This document shows positions 22,224 to 29,635 of a stretch of DNA of 45,492 nucleotides, piece after piece. Source of the stretch: a bacterium (lineage in GTDB: Bacteria > Patescibacteriota > Patescibacteriia > UBA2591 > MWDC01); the NCBI GenBank assembly GCA_021158435.1, contig JAGGUQ010000010.1, forward strand, positions 1-45,492. Reading direction: 5' to 3'. How positions within the stretch are numbered: the stretch's first letter is position 1; each line of letters opens with the position of its first letter. Position numbers and translations under genes: made by a program. Below the pieces are notes generated by a model. That model searched no databases and was not told where the DNA came from. It saw only the letters and a list, made by a program, of their open reading frames with translations.

Positions 22224-23123
22224 ATGAGTGTAGTTTTTGATATAGGAGGGACAAACATCCGTTTAGGAGTTATTTCTTGCCAAAAGCAACTAAAATATTT
22301 CAAACAAGTTAAAACTCCAAAGACTTTAAAAAGGTTTAAAAAAGAAATATCAGAATTGCTTAAGCCGGCAAATATACAAAAAGAGTTAAAAGTGAAAAAG
22401 TATTTGGGGGTTAGTTTAGCCGGATGGATAGATGAGAAAAACAATAAAGTGATTTCTTCACCAAACATTCCTTATTTAAAAAATATTTATTTAAAAGAAA
22501 TTTTTCCCTGGGAAAAAGACGTAAATATTTACTTAGAAAATGACGCTAATGCTGCAGCTTTAGCTGAGAGTCAATTTGGCAAAGGTAAAAATTGTAACAA
22601 TTTTGTCTTTCTAACGATTGGTACAGGTATAGGAGCAGGAATTATTATTAATAGGAGATTGTATAAAGGCTTAGGTTTGGCAGGTGAAATAGGACACACT
22701 CAAATTGTTTTTAACGGAGAAAAGTGCAACTGTGGCAATTATGGCTGCCTTGAAACATTGTCTTCAGGTAGGGTATTAGATAAGTATTATATTAAGTTAT
22801 TAAAATCTAATCCAAAAGCAAAAGCAGAAGGAATATTTGACTTAGCTCAACAAGGGAATAAAAAAGCAATTGAAATTGTTTTCCGTTTTATTTCTGGATT
22901 AGGCGTTAGTATTTTTAATCTTATTTATCTTTTGCACCCAGATCTTATTGTTCTTGGTGGAGGGTTGTTTTTGTCTAACAAAAGATATATATTGCCAGTT
23001 TTGAAAAAATATGTTAATCTTAAACTTAGGTCGAGTTTATACAAAAAAACAAAGATAGTCCCGACAAGCTTGGGAGAAAGAGCTAGTTTAATTGGGGCAT
23101 CTTTACTTAAAGCTAAGAAATGA
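22224..23123 (+). CDS. ROK-family sugar kinase
   Basis: A ROK (repressor, ORF, kinase) protein, here a kinase because no DNA-binding domain precedes the core. The ATP phosphate-binding motif is VVFDIGGTNIRLGVI at the N-terminus. The catalytic region is LENDANAAALAE near 108-119. GTGIGAGIIIN follows, and the zinc-binding signature is GEIGH...CNCGNYGCLE near 150-175. The C-terminus has PDLIVLGGGL. Glucokinase is the common activity in this family, but mannose, fructose or N-acetyl sugars are possible. It overlaps rpsB by 4 bases (ATGA), an odd pairing with a translation operon. Confidence 0.88.
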   Translation: MSVVFDIGGTNIRLGVISCQKQLKYFKQVKTPKTLKRFKKEISELLKPANIQKELKVKKYLGVSLAGWIDEKNNKVISSPNIPYLKNIYLKEIFPWEKDVNIYLENDANAAALAESQFGKGKNCNNFVFLTIGTGIGAGIIINRRLYKGLGLAGEIGHTQIVFNGEKCNCGNYGCLETLSSGRVLDKYYIKLLKSNPKAKAEGIFDLAQQGNKKAIEIVFRFISGLGVSIFNLIYLLHPDLIVLGGGLFLSNKRYILPVLKKYVNLKLRSSLYKKTKIVPTSLGERASLIGASLLKAKK

Positions 23124-23893
23124 ATATGAAAATTCCTAGTGTTGAAGAATTAGCAAAAAATGCTGTCCATATAGGACATAAAACAGGGAAAATTTGTCCT
23201 CAAATGCTTCCTTATATTAGCGGCATTCAAGCTACTTTGCATATTATTGACTTAGAAAAAACAAGAGAAAAGTTAAAGCAGGCACTAGACTTCTTAAAAA
23301 AGGTTGCTCAGGATAAGGGAATTATTCTTTTTGTTGGCACTAAACCAGTAGCTAAAAAATTAATTAGAGAAACAGCAGAAGCTGTAGATATGCCCTATGT
23401 TAATGAGAAGTGGATAGGAGGAACTTTAACAAATTTTTCAGTGATTTCTAAGTCAATTGAAGAGTTAAAAAAGATGAAAGAAGAAAAAGAGAAAAACGTT
23501 TGGAGCATTTATACAAAAAAAGAACAACTAAATTTATCTAGAAAATTAGAAAAATTAGAAAAACTTGTTGGCGGATTAAGTAACTTAGATAGATTGCCTG
23601 ACGCTTTATTTATTGTTGATTTAGTTGAGGAAAAAACTGCTTTAAAGGAAGCGCGAAAATTAGGCATACCAGTTGTTGCTTTAGTTGACACAAATGCTAA
23701 TCCTACTTTTGTTAAATATCCCATTCCAGCTAATGATGATGCCTTAAAATCAGTTCAGTTTTTATTGGATTTAGTTAAACAAGCAATAAGTTCTGTTAAA
23801 GAAAAGTCAGAAGAAAAAAACGAGGAGAAGAAAGAAGAAGATAAAGAGGATGGAAAAGAAAACAAAAAGAATAAAGATAAAGAGTCGAAATAA
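23120..23893 (+). CDS. rpsB: Ribosomal protein S2
   Basis: A 30S subunit protein. Family signatures are VEELAKNAVHIGHKTGKICPQM near the start (split by the usual W/P position), GIILFVGTKPVAKKLI, NEKWIGGTLTNF (residues about 94-105), LPDALFIVDLVEEKTALKEA, and IPVVALVDTNANP with YPIPANDDA. The C-terminal about 30 residues are an acidic/basic E/K tail that goes beyond the normal end. Two ATGs are possible (23120, and 23126 two codons later). The first overlaps the ROK stop. tsf follows after 33 bases, the near-universal rpsB-tsf order. Confidence 0.96.
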   Translation: MNMKIPSVEELAKNAVHIGHKTGKICPQMLPYISGIQATLHIIDLEKTREKLKQALDFLKKVAQDKGIILFVGTKPVAKKLIRETAEAVDMPYVNEKWIGGTLTNFSVISKSIEELKKMKEEKEKNVWSIYTKKEQLNLSRKLEKLEKLVGGLSNLDRLPDALFIVDLVEEKTALKEARKLGIPVVALVDTNANPTFVKYPIPANDDALKSVQFLLDLVKQAISSVKEKSEEKNEEKKEEDKEDGKENKKNKDKESK

Positions 23894-23926
23894 ATAAAAT
23901 AAATTTATTAATAAAAATTTGAGATT

Positions 23927-24517
23927 ATGGATGTAAATGTAAAAGATATTAAAAAACTGAGGGAATTAACTGGCTTAGGTATAGCTGATTGTAAAAATGC
24001 CCTTTTAAAAGCTCAAGGGGATATAGAAAAAGCAATAAAAATTTTGTCTTCAAAAAGTAAAGATATTGCCCAAGCAAAACAAGGAAGAGAAGTCAGCCAA
24101 GGAGTGATTAGTGCTTATATCCATAGTAATAAAAAAATAGGGGTATTAGTTGAACTGCTTTGCGAGACAGATTTTGTTGCTCGTTTGCCGGAGTTTGAAG
24201 AATTAGCCCACGAAATTGCTCTTCAAGTAGCTGCTACTAACCCTTTGTGGCTTTCTAAAGATGACGTTCCAGAAGAAGTAAAACAAGAACAAAAAGCTTT
24301 CTTTCTTCAAGAGATTGATGCTAACAAACCACCAGAAATTAAGGAAAAAATTTTACAGGGTAAATTAGAACAATTCTATAAGCAAAACTGTTTGTTATCC
24401 CAACCTTATATTAAAGATGATAAAATAACAGTTGAAGATTTGATTAAGCAAAAAATAGGTGTTTTAAAAGAAAATATTAAAGTAGGCAAGTTTGTTAGAC
24501 TGACTTTAGGCGCCTAA
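23927..24517 (+). CDS. tsf: Elongation factor Ts
   Basis: The nucleotide-exchange factor for EF-Tu. The N-terminal UBA-like domain reads IKKLRELTGLGIADCKNAL with GDIEKAIKIL, matching the family pattern L...TGAG..DCK.AL. The core contains VLVELLCETDFVAR and ELAHEIALQVAA, followed by FLQEIDANKPPEIKEKILQGKL and the C-terminal LLSQPYIKDDKITVEDLI. At 196 aa it is the short form of EF-Ts, similar to thermophile and CPR versions rather than the 280-aa enterobacterial form. Partner of rpsB directly upstream. Confidence 0.96.
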   Translation: MDVNVKDIKKLRELTGLGIADCKNALLKAQGDIEKAIKILSSKSKDIAQAKQGREVSQGVISAYIHSNKKIGVLVELLCETDFVARLPEFEELAHEIALQVAATNPLWLSKDDVPEEVKQEQKAFFLQEIDANKPPEIKEKILQGKLEQFYKQNCLLSQPYIKDDKITVEDLIKQKIGVLKENIKVGKFVRLTLGA

Positions 24518-24529
24518 CGTAAACTTATT

Positions 24530-25228
24530 ATGCTTTATGGATTAAAGATAACTGACTGGGACAAGATTTGTTTTGTGCCTTCACATAACCTGAAAGATGG
24601 TGGAGAAAAGACAGCTTCTACTTTGAAGGTAGGGGACAAAGTACTTTTAAAAACTAGTTTAGGGATTGATTTGGCTGAAGTTGTCAGTATAAATGGTGAA
24701 GAAAGTTTTTCTTGCGAAACTGGATCAAAGCAGGAAGCAGTAATTCTAAGAAAAGCAACAAAGGAAGATATAAGAAAAGATGAGTACCTTAATCAGAAAA
24801 AAAAGATAAAGCAGGCAATTAAGGAAAGCGCCCGATATGTTAAAGAGCTTAATTTACCAATGAAGATAATAGATGCTCATTTTTCTTTTGATGGAGGAAG
24901 GGTAACTATTTTTTTTACTGCCCCAGAAAGAATAGATTTTAGAGAGTTGGTTAAGGCTCTTTCCTCGCACTTTCATAAATCTATACGTTTGTATCAGGTT
25001 GGAGTAAGGCAGGTTTTTGAATTAGAAGGAGATATTGGTCCTTGTGGCTATCCTTTATGTTGTCGTTGTTTTTTAAGAGATTTTGATAAGGTTAGCATTA
25101 AAGCAGCTGTTGAACAAAATTTAGCTCATCGAGGAATGGAAAGATTAACTGGTGTTTGTGGCAGATTAAAATGTTGTTTACTTTTTGAACAAAATAAAAA
25201 AGGGAATCAAAATAAAGATGAAAATTAG
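24530..25228 (+). CDS. PSP1-domain (YaaT/RicT-like) protein
   Basis: A PSP1 C-terminal-domain protein. Residues about 75-180 match the domain: KKIKQAIKESARYVKELNLPM, VTIFFTAPERIDFRELVKAL and the cysteine-rich EGDIGPCGYPLCCRCFL with LTGVCGRLKCCLLFEQ. In Bacillus the homologue RicT (YaaT) acts with RicA and RicF in an Fe-S-containing complex that affects RNase Y and mRNA processing. The cysteine set here is intact, but no RicA or RicF gene is visible nearby. The gene starts 12 bases after tsf and is followed 3 bases later by the DJ-1 family gene. Confidence 0.88.
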   Translation: MLYGLKITDWDKICFVPSHNLKDGGEKTASTLKVGDKVLLKTSLGIDLAEVVSINGEESFSCETGSKQEAVILRKATKEDIRKDEYLNQKKKIKQAIKESARYVKELNLPMKIIDAHFSFDGGRVTIFFTAPERIDFRELVKALSSHFHKSIRLYQVGVRQVFELEGDIGPCGYPLCCRCFLRDFDKVSIKAAVEQNLAHRGMERLTGVCGRLKCCLLFEQNKKGNQNKDEN

Positions 25229-25231
25229 TTT

Positions 25232-25882
25232 ATGACAAGAAAAAAGCTTTTTTATTGTATTTTAATACTATTACTTCTCATCTTAATTATTTTAATCGCA
25301 GTTAAATTTATTAATAAAAAGCCTATGGAAGGGTTAAAGGGAATTTTACAAGGCAAAAAGGTCGCTTTAGTTATTGCTCAGGAGGGCTTTCAGGACCAAG
25401 AATTTTCTGAGACAAAAAAAGGATTAGAACAGGCTGAAGCAGAGGTTTATGTTGTTTCAAAGAACACTTTATTCCCAGCAAAGGGTAAATTTGGCTTAGA
25501 AGTAGAACCAGATATTAAGTTAGAAAATTTGAGGGTAGATGAATTTGATGCTCTTGTTTTTATTGGAGGGCCAGGAGCAAGCTCTTACATTGAAGATGAT
25601 ACAGTTCATTCTTTAATTAGAAAAGCTAAAGAAAAAGATAAAGTTTTAGGGGCTATTTGTATTGCCCCAACAATTTTGGCAAAAGCTGGTGTTTTAAAAG
25701 ATGTTCAGGCAACAGTTTGGTCTAGTCCCTTAGATAAATCTCCTGTAGAACTCTTAAAAGAAACAGGAGCAATTTATTTAGATGAGCCAGTAGTTGTTTC
25801 TGGGAAAATTGTGACAGCAAATGGCCCGGAAGCAGCAAAGAAGTTTGCCCAAGCCTTGGTTGAAGTTATTTCTAAACAATAA
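25232..25882 (+). CDS. Membrane-anchored DJ-1/PfpI family protein
   Basis: Residues about 5-26 form a hydrophobic N-terminal anchor (LFYCILILLLLILIILIAVKF). A DJ-1/PfpI domain starts at about residue 40 (KKVALVIAQEGFQDQEFSETKKGLE). The nucleophile elbow is VLGAICIAPTIL near residues 137-148, with the cysteine at about residue 142. The Glu of the family's catalytic set is probably in QEGFQDQEF. GGPGASSYI precedes it. The membrane anchor places the domain outside the cytoplasm, which is unusual for this family of proteases, chaperones and glyoxalases. Activity cannot be chosen from sequence. It ends 3 bases before gap. Confidence 0.82.
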   Translation: MTRKKLFYCILILLLLILIILIAVKFINKKPMEGLKGILQGKKVALVIAQEGFQDQEFSETKKGLEQAEAEVYVVSKNTLFPAKGKFGLEVEPDIKLENLRVDEFDALVFIGGPGASSYIEDDTVHSLIRKAKEKDKVLGAICIAPTILAKAGVLKDVQATVWSSPLDKSPVELLKETGAIYLDEPVVVSGKIVTANGPEAAKKFAQALVEVISKQ

Positions 25883-25885
25883 GGC

Positions 25886-26899
25886 ATGGAGAAAAAAATT
25901 AAAATCGCTATTAATGGTTTGGGAAGAATAGGTCGAGCAAGTTTTAAAATTGCTTTAGATAATCCCTTTCTCCAGATTGTTGCTGTTAATGATTTGGGTG
26001 ATTTGCCAACAATAGTTCATCTTCTAAAATATGATTCTATTTATGGTAAATGGGGTGAAGAAATTAAGATAAAAGGGAGTTATTTAGAAATTAGAGGTGA
26101 AAAAATATTGGTTTGTTCGGAAAAAGATCCTGGGAAATTACCCTGGAAGGAATTAGATGTTGATATTGTTTTAGAATCAACCGGCGTTTTTAGGGATGAT
26201 TCAGCAAAATTGCATCTTAAAGCTGGAGCAAAAAGAGTGATTATTTCAGCGCCACCAAAAAGTCCGGATATCCCCACTTATATTTTAGGGGTAAATGAAG
26301 ACAAAATAGATATTAAAAAAGATTTAGTTATTTCAAATTCTTCTTGTACAAGCAATTGCTTGGCTCCAGTAGTAAAAGTTTTAGACGATAATTTTGTTTT
26401 AGATAAAGGAGTTTTCACTACAATTCATGCTTATACTAATGACCAAAAAATATTAGATTTGCCTCATAAAGATTTAAGAAGAGCTCGGGCGGCTAACTTA
26501 AATATAATTCCAACAACAACTGGAGCAGCAACTTCAGTTATTGAAGTGCTTCCTCATCTTAAAAATAGATTAACTGGCATAGCAATTAGGGTTCCTGTGC
26601 CAATTGTTTCTTTAATTGATTTTGCTGGTGTGTTTAAGAAGCCAATTTCACGAGATGCAATTAATGATCAATTCAAAAAGGCAAGCTCTACTCAGTTAAA
26701 AGGTGTTTTGGATACAACCGAAGAGCCTTTAGTTTCTTCAGATTTTAAGCAAAACAGGTATTCATCTATTGTTGACTTATCCTTGACTTCTGTACAGGAT
26801 AATTTAGCTAAAGTTGTTGCTTGGTATGATAATGAGTGGGGTTATTCTTGCCGTTACATTGAAATGGCTGAATATATTGGTAAAAAATTAATTCTATGA
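25886..26899 (+). CDS. gap: Glyceraldehyde-3-phosphate dehydrogenase
   Basis: Oxidises glyceraldehyde-3-phosphate to 1,3-bisphosphoglycerate with NAD(P)+. The Rossmann motif INGLGRIGRASF is at the N-terminus. NDLGD (about residue 34) carries the adenosine-ribose-binding acid, which suggests NAD. The catalytic cysteine is Cys154 in SSCTSNC, and the usual HAYTNDQ follows, then RRARAANLNIIPTTTGAA. The C-terminus has WYDNEWGYSCRYIEM. The length of 337 aa is normal. Its product feeds Pgk encoded at 16.8 kb. The stop overlaps the next gene by 4 bases. Confidence 0.97.
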   Translation: MEKKIKIAINGLGRIGRASFKIALDNPFLQIVAVNDLGDLPTIVHLLKYDSIYGKWGEEIKIKGSYLEIRGEKILVCSEKDPGKLPWKELDVDIVLESTGVFRDDSAKLHLKAGAKRVIISAPPKSPDIPTYILGVNEDKIDIKKDLVISNSSCTSNCLAPVVKVLDDNFVLDKGVFTTIHAYTNDQKILDLPHKDLRRARAANLNIIPTTTGAATSVIEVLPHLKNRLTGIAIRVPVPIVSLIDFAGVFKKPISRDAINDQFKKASSTQLKGVLDTTEEPLVSSDFKQNRYSSIVDLSLTSVQDNLAKVVAWYDNEWGYSCRYIEMAEYIGKKLIL

Positions 26900-27273
26900 A
26901 ACAGTATAACCTACCAATTATTTTTGCTAGCATTGCTTTAGCTCTTTGTTTTATTCAAGGAATGTCTTTTTTGGTTTTTCATCAGTATGTAGTCAATTTT
27001 ATTTTGACAGACGCTCAATTTAAGGAATTTTTAAATAAAGGGTTAATTGAACCTCAATGGGTGGCAACTTCAGTTATTTTTATTGGTTGTTTGTCTTTAG
27101 CTTTATCTTGTTGGTATGCTTTAGCTTTATTTTCTTTAGGAACAAAAAAAGCTTTTTACCATTTTCTTATTCCTTCAATCCTTAGTTTGCTTTTAAATTC
27201 TTGGTTGGTGAGTTTTTTAGGGTTTTTAGCTTGCTATTTTTATTATAAAGAATTTAAAACATTGAATAAATAA
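26896..27273 (+). CDS. Small membrane protein of unknown function
   Basis: A 125-aa protein with three or four hydrophobic helices: residues about 6-28 (LPIIFASIALALCFIQGMSF), about 55-80 (ATSVIFIGCLSLALSCWYAL), about 92-108 and about 106-118. The segment between the first two (TDAQFKEFLNKGLIEPQWV) is polar. No family recognised. The ATGA overlap with gap suggests cotranslation. It is the last gene before the dnaA upstream region. Confidence 0.65.
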   Translation: MKQYNLPIIFASIALALCFIQGMSFLVFHQYVVNFILTDAQFKEFLNKGLIEPQWVATSVIFIGCLSLALSCWYALALFSLGTKKAFYHFLIPSILSLLLNSWLVSFLGFLACYFYYKEFKTLNK

Positions 27274-27283
27274 TTTATCTAAA

Positions 27284-27303
27284 TTTTCCACAGTTTATTC
27301 ACA
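27284..27303. promoter_or_regulatory. Two DnaA-box-like sites upstream of dnaA
   Basis: TTTTCCACA (27284-27292) and TTATTCACA (27295-27303) each differ by one base from the consensus TTATCCACA and lie 2 bases apart in the same orientation. An AT-rich stretch follows. They fit dnaA autoregulation or a small origin element. Genes on both sides run in the + direction, so no strand switch supports an origin here. Confidence 0.55.
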
Positions 27304-27321
27304 AGTTATCTTCTTTTTAAA

Positions 27322-27349
27322 TTGGCTTTTATTTTTTTTTGCTTATACT
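27322..27349 (+). promoter_or_regulatory. Promoter of dnaA
   Basis: TTGGCT (27322-27327) and TATACT (27344-27349) are 16 bases apart. The start near 27356 gives a leader of about 32 bases without an SD. The DnaA-box-like sites lie 20 to 40 bases upstream, a position suited to autorepression. Confidence 0.5.
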
Positions 27350-27387
27350 AAAATAATATTTTATTTATACTCAGAGCAATTCAAAGT

Positions 27388-28779
27388 ATGGCCAAACAGG
27401 ATAAAAAGGAAAATTTAGATAAATATGAACTCTGGCAAAGCGTTCTTGGCGAGCTAGAGCTCCTAATTTCTCCAGCAAATTTTAAAACTTGGTTTTCCAA
27501 TACTTTTATTTCACGAATTGAAGATGATGGAAGGACAGCAGTTATAGCTGTCCCTAATATTTTTACTCAAAATTGGCTTAGTCAGAAGTACCATAAAGAC
27601 ATTTTAAGGGCTCTGGCAAACATTACAGACAACAAGATAGAAAGGATTGTTTATACTATTGAAAGCAATTTTCAGGCAGCTAAGCAAATGGAAGATATTT
27701 CTCGTTTAGAAAAGATGGTTGAAAAAAAGAGCAACAAAGAAGAAGAATTTAATAAATATGGCCTTAATTCTCGATATACTTTTGACACTTTTGTTGTTGG
27801 TAAAGGAAATGAATTGGCTTATGCAGCAAGCAAAGCAGTTGTTTCTCAGCCAGGAAGAAAATATAATCCTTTGTTTATTTATGGAGGAGTAGGACTTGGC
27901 AAAACTCATTTACTTCAAGCAATTGGTCATGCTTTTCTTTCTAAGAATAAAAAAGCAAAAATTCTTTATGTTAATGCTGAAGTTTTTACCAATGAATTTG
28001 TTGAAAGCATTCGTAATGGTAAAAGTAATCATTTTAAGGAAAAATACAGGAATTTAGATTTATTATTGGTAGATGATGTTCAGTTTATGGCTGGAAAAGA
28101 AAGAACAGAAGAGGAATTCTTTCATACTTTTGATAGCTTGCATCAAGAAAAAAAACAGATAGTTATTACTTCAGATAGGCCACCAAAATCTTTAGCAGCT
28201 TTAGAAAAAAGAATAGTTTCTCGTTTTGAGTGGGGTTTAATTTGTGATATTGCTCCACCAGATTTGGAGACACGTCAGGCAATCTTAAAAGCAAAAGCAA
28301 AAGAAAGAGGATATAAACTGGATGAAGAGGTGATTAATTATTTGGCTTCTCATATTCAAAGTAATGTTCGAGAATTAGAAGGCGCTTTGAATAAAATTTT
28401 TGCCTGGCATGAATTGTATAACGAACCAATTGATAGAAATGTGGCAGAAAAAATTATTAAAAGTATGGTTGCCCAGACCCCAAGAAAGTTTGTTCCTTGG
28501 GAAAAGGTACTAAAAGAAGTTGCTGACTTTTATAATATAAAACCAGAAGAAATACAAGGTATTTCTCGAAAAAGAGAATTAGTAGTTCCTCGTCAAGTTA
28601 TTATGTATTTACTAAGAGAGGATTTAGAAATGTCTTTTCCGGCAATAGGTAAAAAATTGGGGAACAGAGACCATTCTACAGCAATGCATGGTTGGGAAAA
28701 AGTCAAAAAAGAAGTAGAAAATGACGGGAGAATAAAACAAGAAATAGATTTAATTCGACAAAGAATTTATAATGATTAA
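27388..28779 (+). CDS. dnaA: Chromosomal replication initiator DnaA
   Basis: The AAA+ initiator that binds DnaA boxes and opens the origin. Domain I includes ELELLISPANFKTWFSNTF near residues 20-38. The short linker is Lys/Glu-rich. Domain III begins with RYTFDTFVVGKGNELAYAA near 130. Walker A is GGVGLGKTHLLQAIG near 166-180, Walker B is LDLLLVDDVQFMAGK, and the arginine-finger region is KRIVSRFEWGL. Domain IV carries the DNA-binding signature GNRDHSTAMHGWEKV near residue 431. The length of 463 aa is normal. dnaN does not follow, unlike in many bacteria. An ATP-cone nuclease gene does. Confidence 0.97.
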   Translation: MAKQDKKENLDKYELWQSVLGELELLISPANFKTWFSNTFISRIEDDGRTAVIAVPNIFTQNWLSQKYHKDILRALANITDNKIERIVYTIESNFQAAKQMEDISRLEKMVEKKSNKEEEFNKYGLNSRYTFDTFVVGKGNELAYAASKAVVSQPGRKYNPLFIYGGVGLGKTHLLQAIGHAFLSKNKKAKILYVNAEVFTNEFVESIRNGKSNHFKEKYRNLDLLLVDDVQFMAGKERTEEEFFHTFDSLHQEKKQIVITSDRPPKSLAALEKRIVSRFEWGLICDIAPPDLETRQAILKAKAKERGYKLDEEVINYLASHIQSNVRELEGALNKIFAWHELYNEPIDRNVAEKIIKSMVAQTPRKFVPWEKVLKEVADFYNIKPEEIQGISRKRELVVPRQVIMYLLREDLEMSFPAIGKKLGNRDHSTAMHGWEKVKKEVENDGRIKQEIDLIRQRIYND

Positions 28780-28791
28780 TTGATAGTTTTT

Positions 28792-29631
28792 ATGGGGACT
28801 AAAATAAAAGTAAGGAAGGCAAATGGCAAATGGGAATCTTTTGATTTGAATAGGATAAAAAAGACTTGTTATAAAGCAGGTGTAAATAAGAAAGTTGCTG
28901 ATTCAATAGCAAAAAAAGTTAGCCAACAGGTTTATAATGGCATTTCAACAAGGAAAATTCTTAAAAAAATTCAGAATTATCTCAAGGAATATAAGTCCAG
29001 CGCTGCTGCTATTTATTCTTTAAAATCAGCTCTAATGAGGTTAGGTCCATCAGGCTTTGTATTTGAGGATTACATTACTCGATTGTTTAGAGCCTGTGGC
29101 TGGCAAGCAACAAATCCTGAACCTATTTTAGGTTTTTGTATTTCTCATGAAGTTGATATTATCCTTAATAAAAAAGGGGATTATTATCCTGTAGAATGTA
29201 AATATCATAATAAAAGGGGTATTTATTCTGGATCTAAAGATGTATTATATACTTGGGGAAGATTTTTAGATTTAAAAAAGGGAGCTCAATTTAAGAAAAA
29301 TTTTTTTAATTTTAAAAAACCTTTATTGGTTACTAATACCAAGTTTTCAGAGCAGGCAAAACAATTTGCGTGTTGTCAGCAGATTGAACTTTTAGGGTGG
29401 AATTATCCAAGAAAAAGTTTAAATTTTTATATTCATAAAACTAAACTTTGGCCAATAACTATAATCCCTAATTTAAATTATAATCTTCGTTTTAAGCTTT
29501 TTAGAGAAAAAATTATTTGTTTAGAGGATTTATTTTCTTATGATTTTAAGTTAAAATATACTGGGATATCTTATCAAACAATTAAGAGCCTTCAAAGGCA
29601 AGCAAATGAAATTTTAACTGCTTATAAATAA
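28792..29631 (+). CDS. ATP-cone / PD-(D/E)XK (Mrr-like) nuclease-fold protein
   Basis: A 279-aa two-domain protein. Residues about 1-90 are an ATP-cone (IKVRKANGKWESFDLNRI, then TRKILKKIQNYL), the nucleotide-sensing module known from ribonucleotide reductase and NrdR. From about residue 95 an Mrr-like restriction-endonuclease fold follows: GFVFEDYITRLFRACGW, SHEVDIILNKKGDYYPVECKYHN with the D...E-x-K catalytic pattern. The C-terminal GISYQTIKSLQRQANEIL resembles a helix-hairpin-helix. The ATG is chosen over an in-frame TTG four codons upstream. Nucleotide-gated DNA cleavage or repair is inference. It directly follows dnaA. Confidence 0.78.
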   Translation: MGTKIKVRKANGKWESFDLNRIKKTCYKAGVNKKVADSIAKKVSQQVYNGISTRKILKKIQNYLKEYKSSAAAIYSLKSALMRLGPSGFVFEDYITRLFRACGWQATNPEPILGFCISHEVDIILNKKGDYYPVECKYHNKRGIYSGSKDVLYTWGRFLDLKKGAQFKKNFFNFKKPLLVTNTKFSEQAKQFACCQQIELLGWNYPRKSLNFYIHKTKLWPITIIPNLNYNLRFKLFREKIICLEDLFSYDFKLKYTGISYQTIKSLQRQANEILTAYK

Positions 29632-29635
29632 AATT

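Noticed and set aside
27273-27388. Chromosomal origin
   Set aside because: Only two imperfect DnaA boxes, no gene-strand switch, and no skew data. It is kept only as a possible autoregulatory site.
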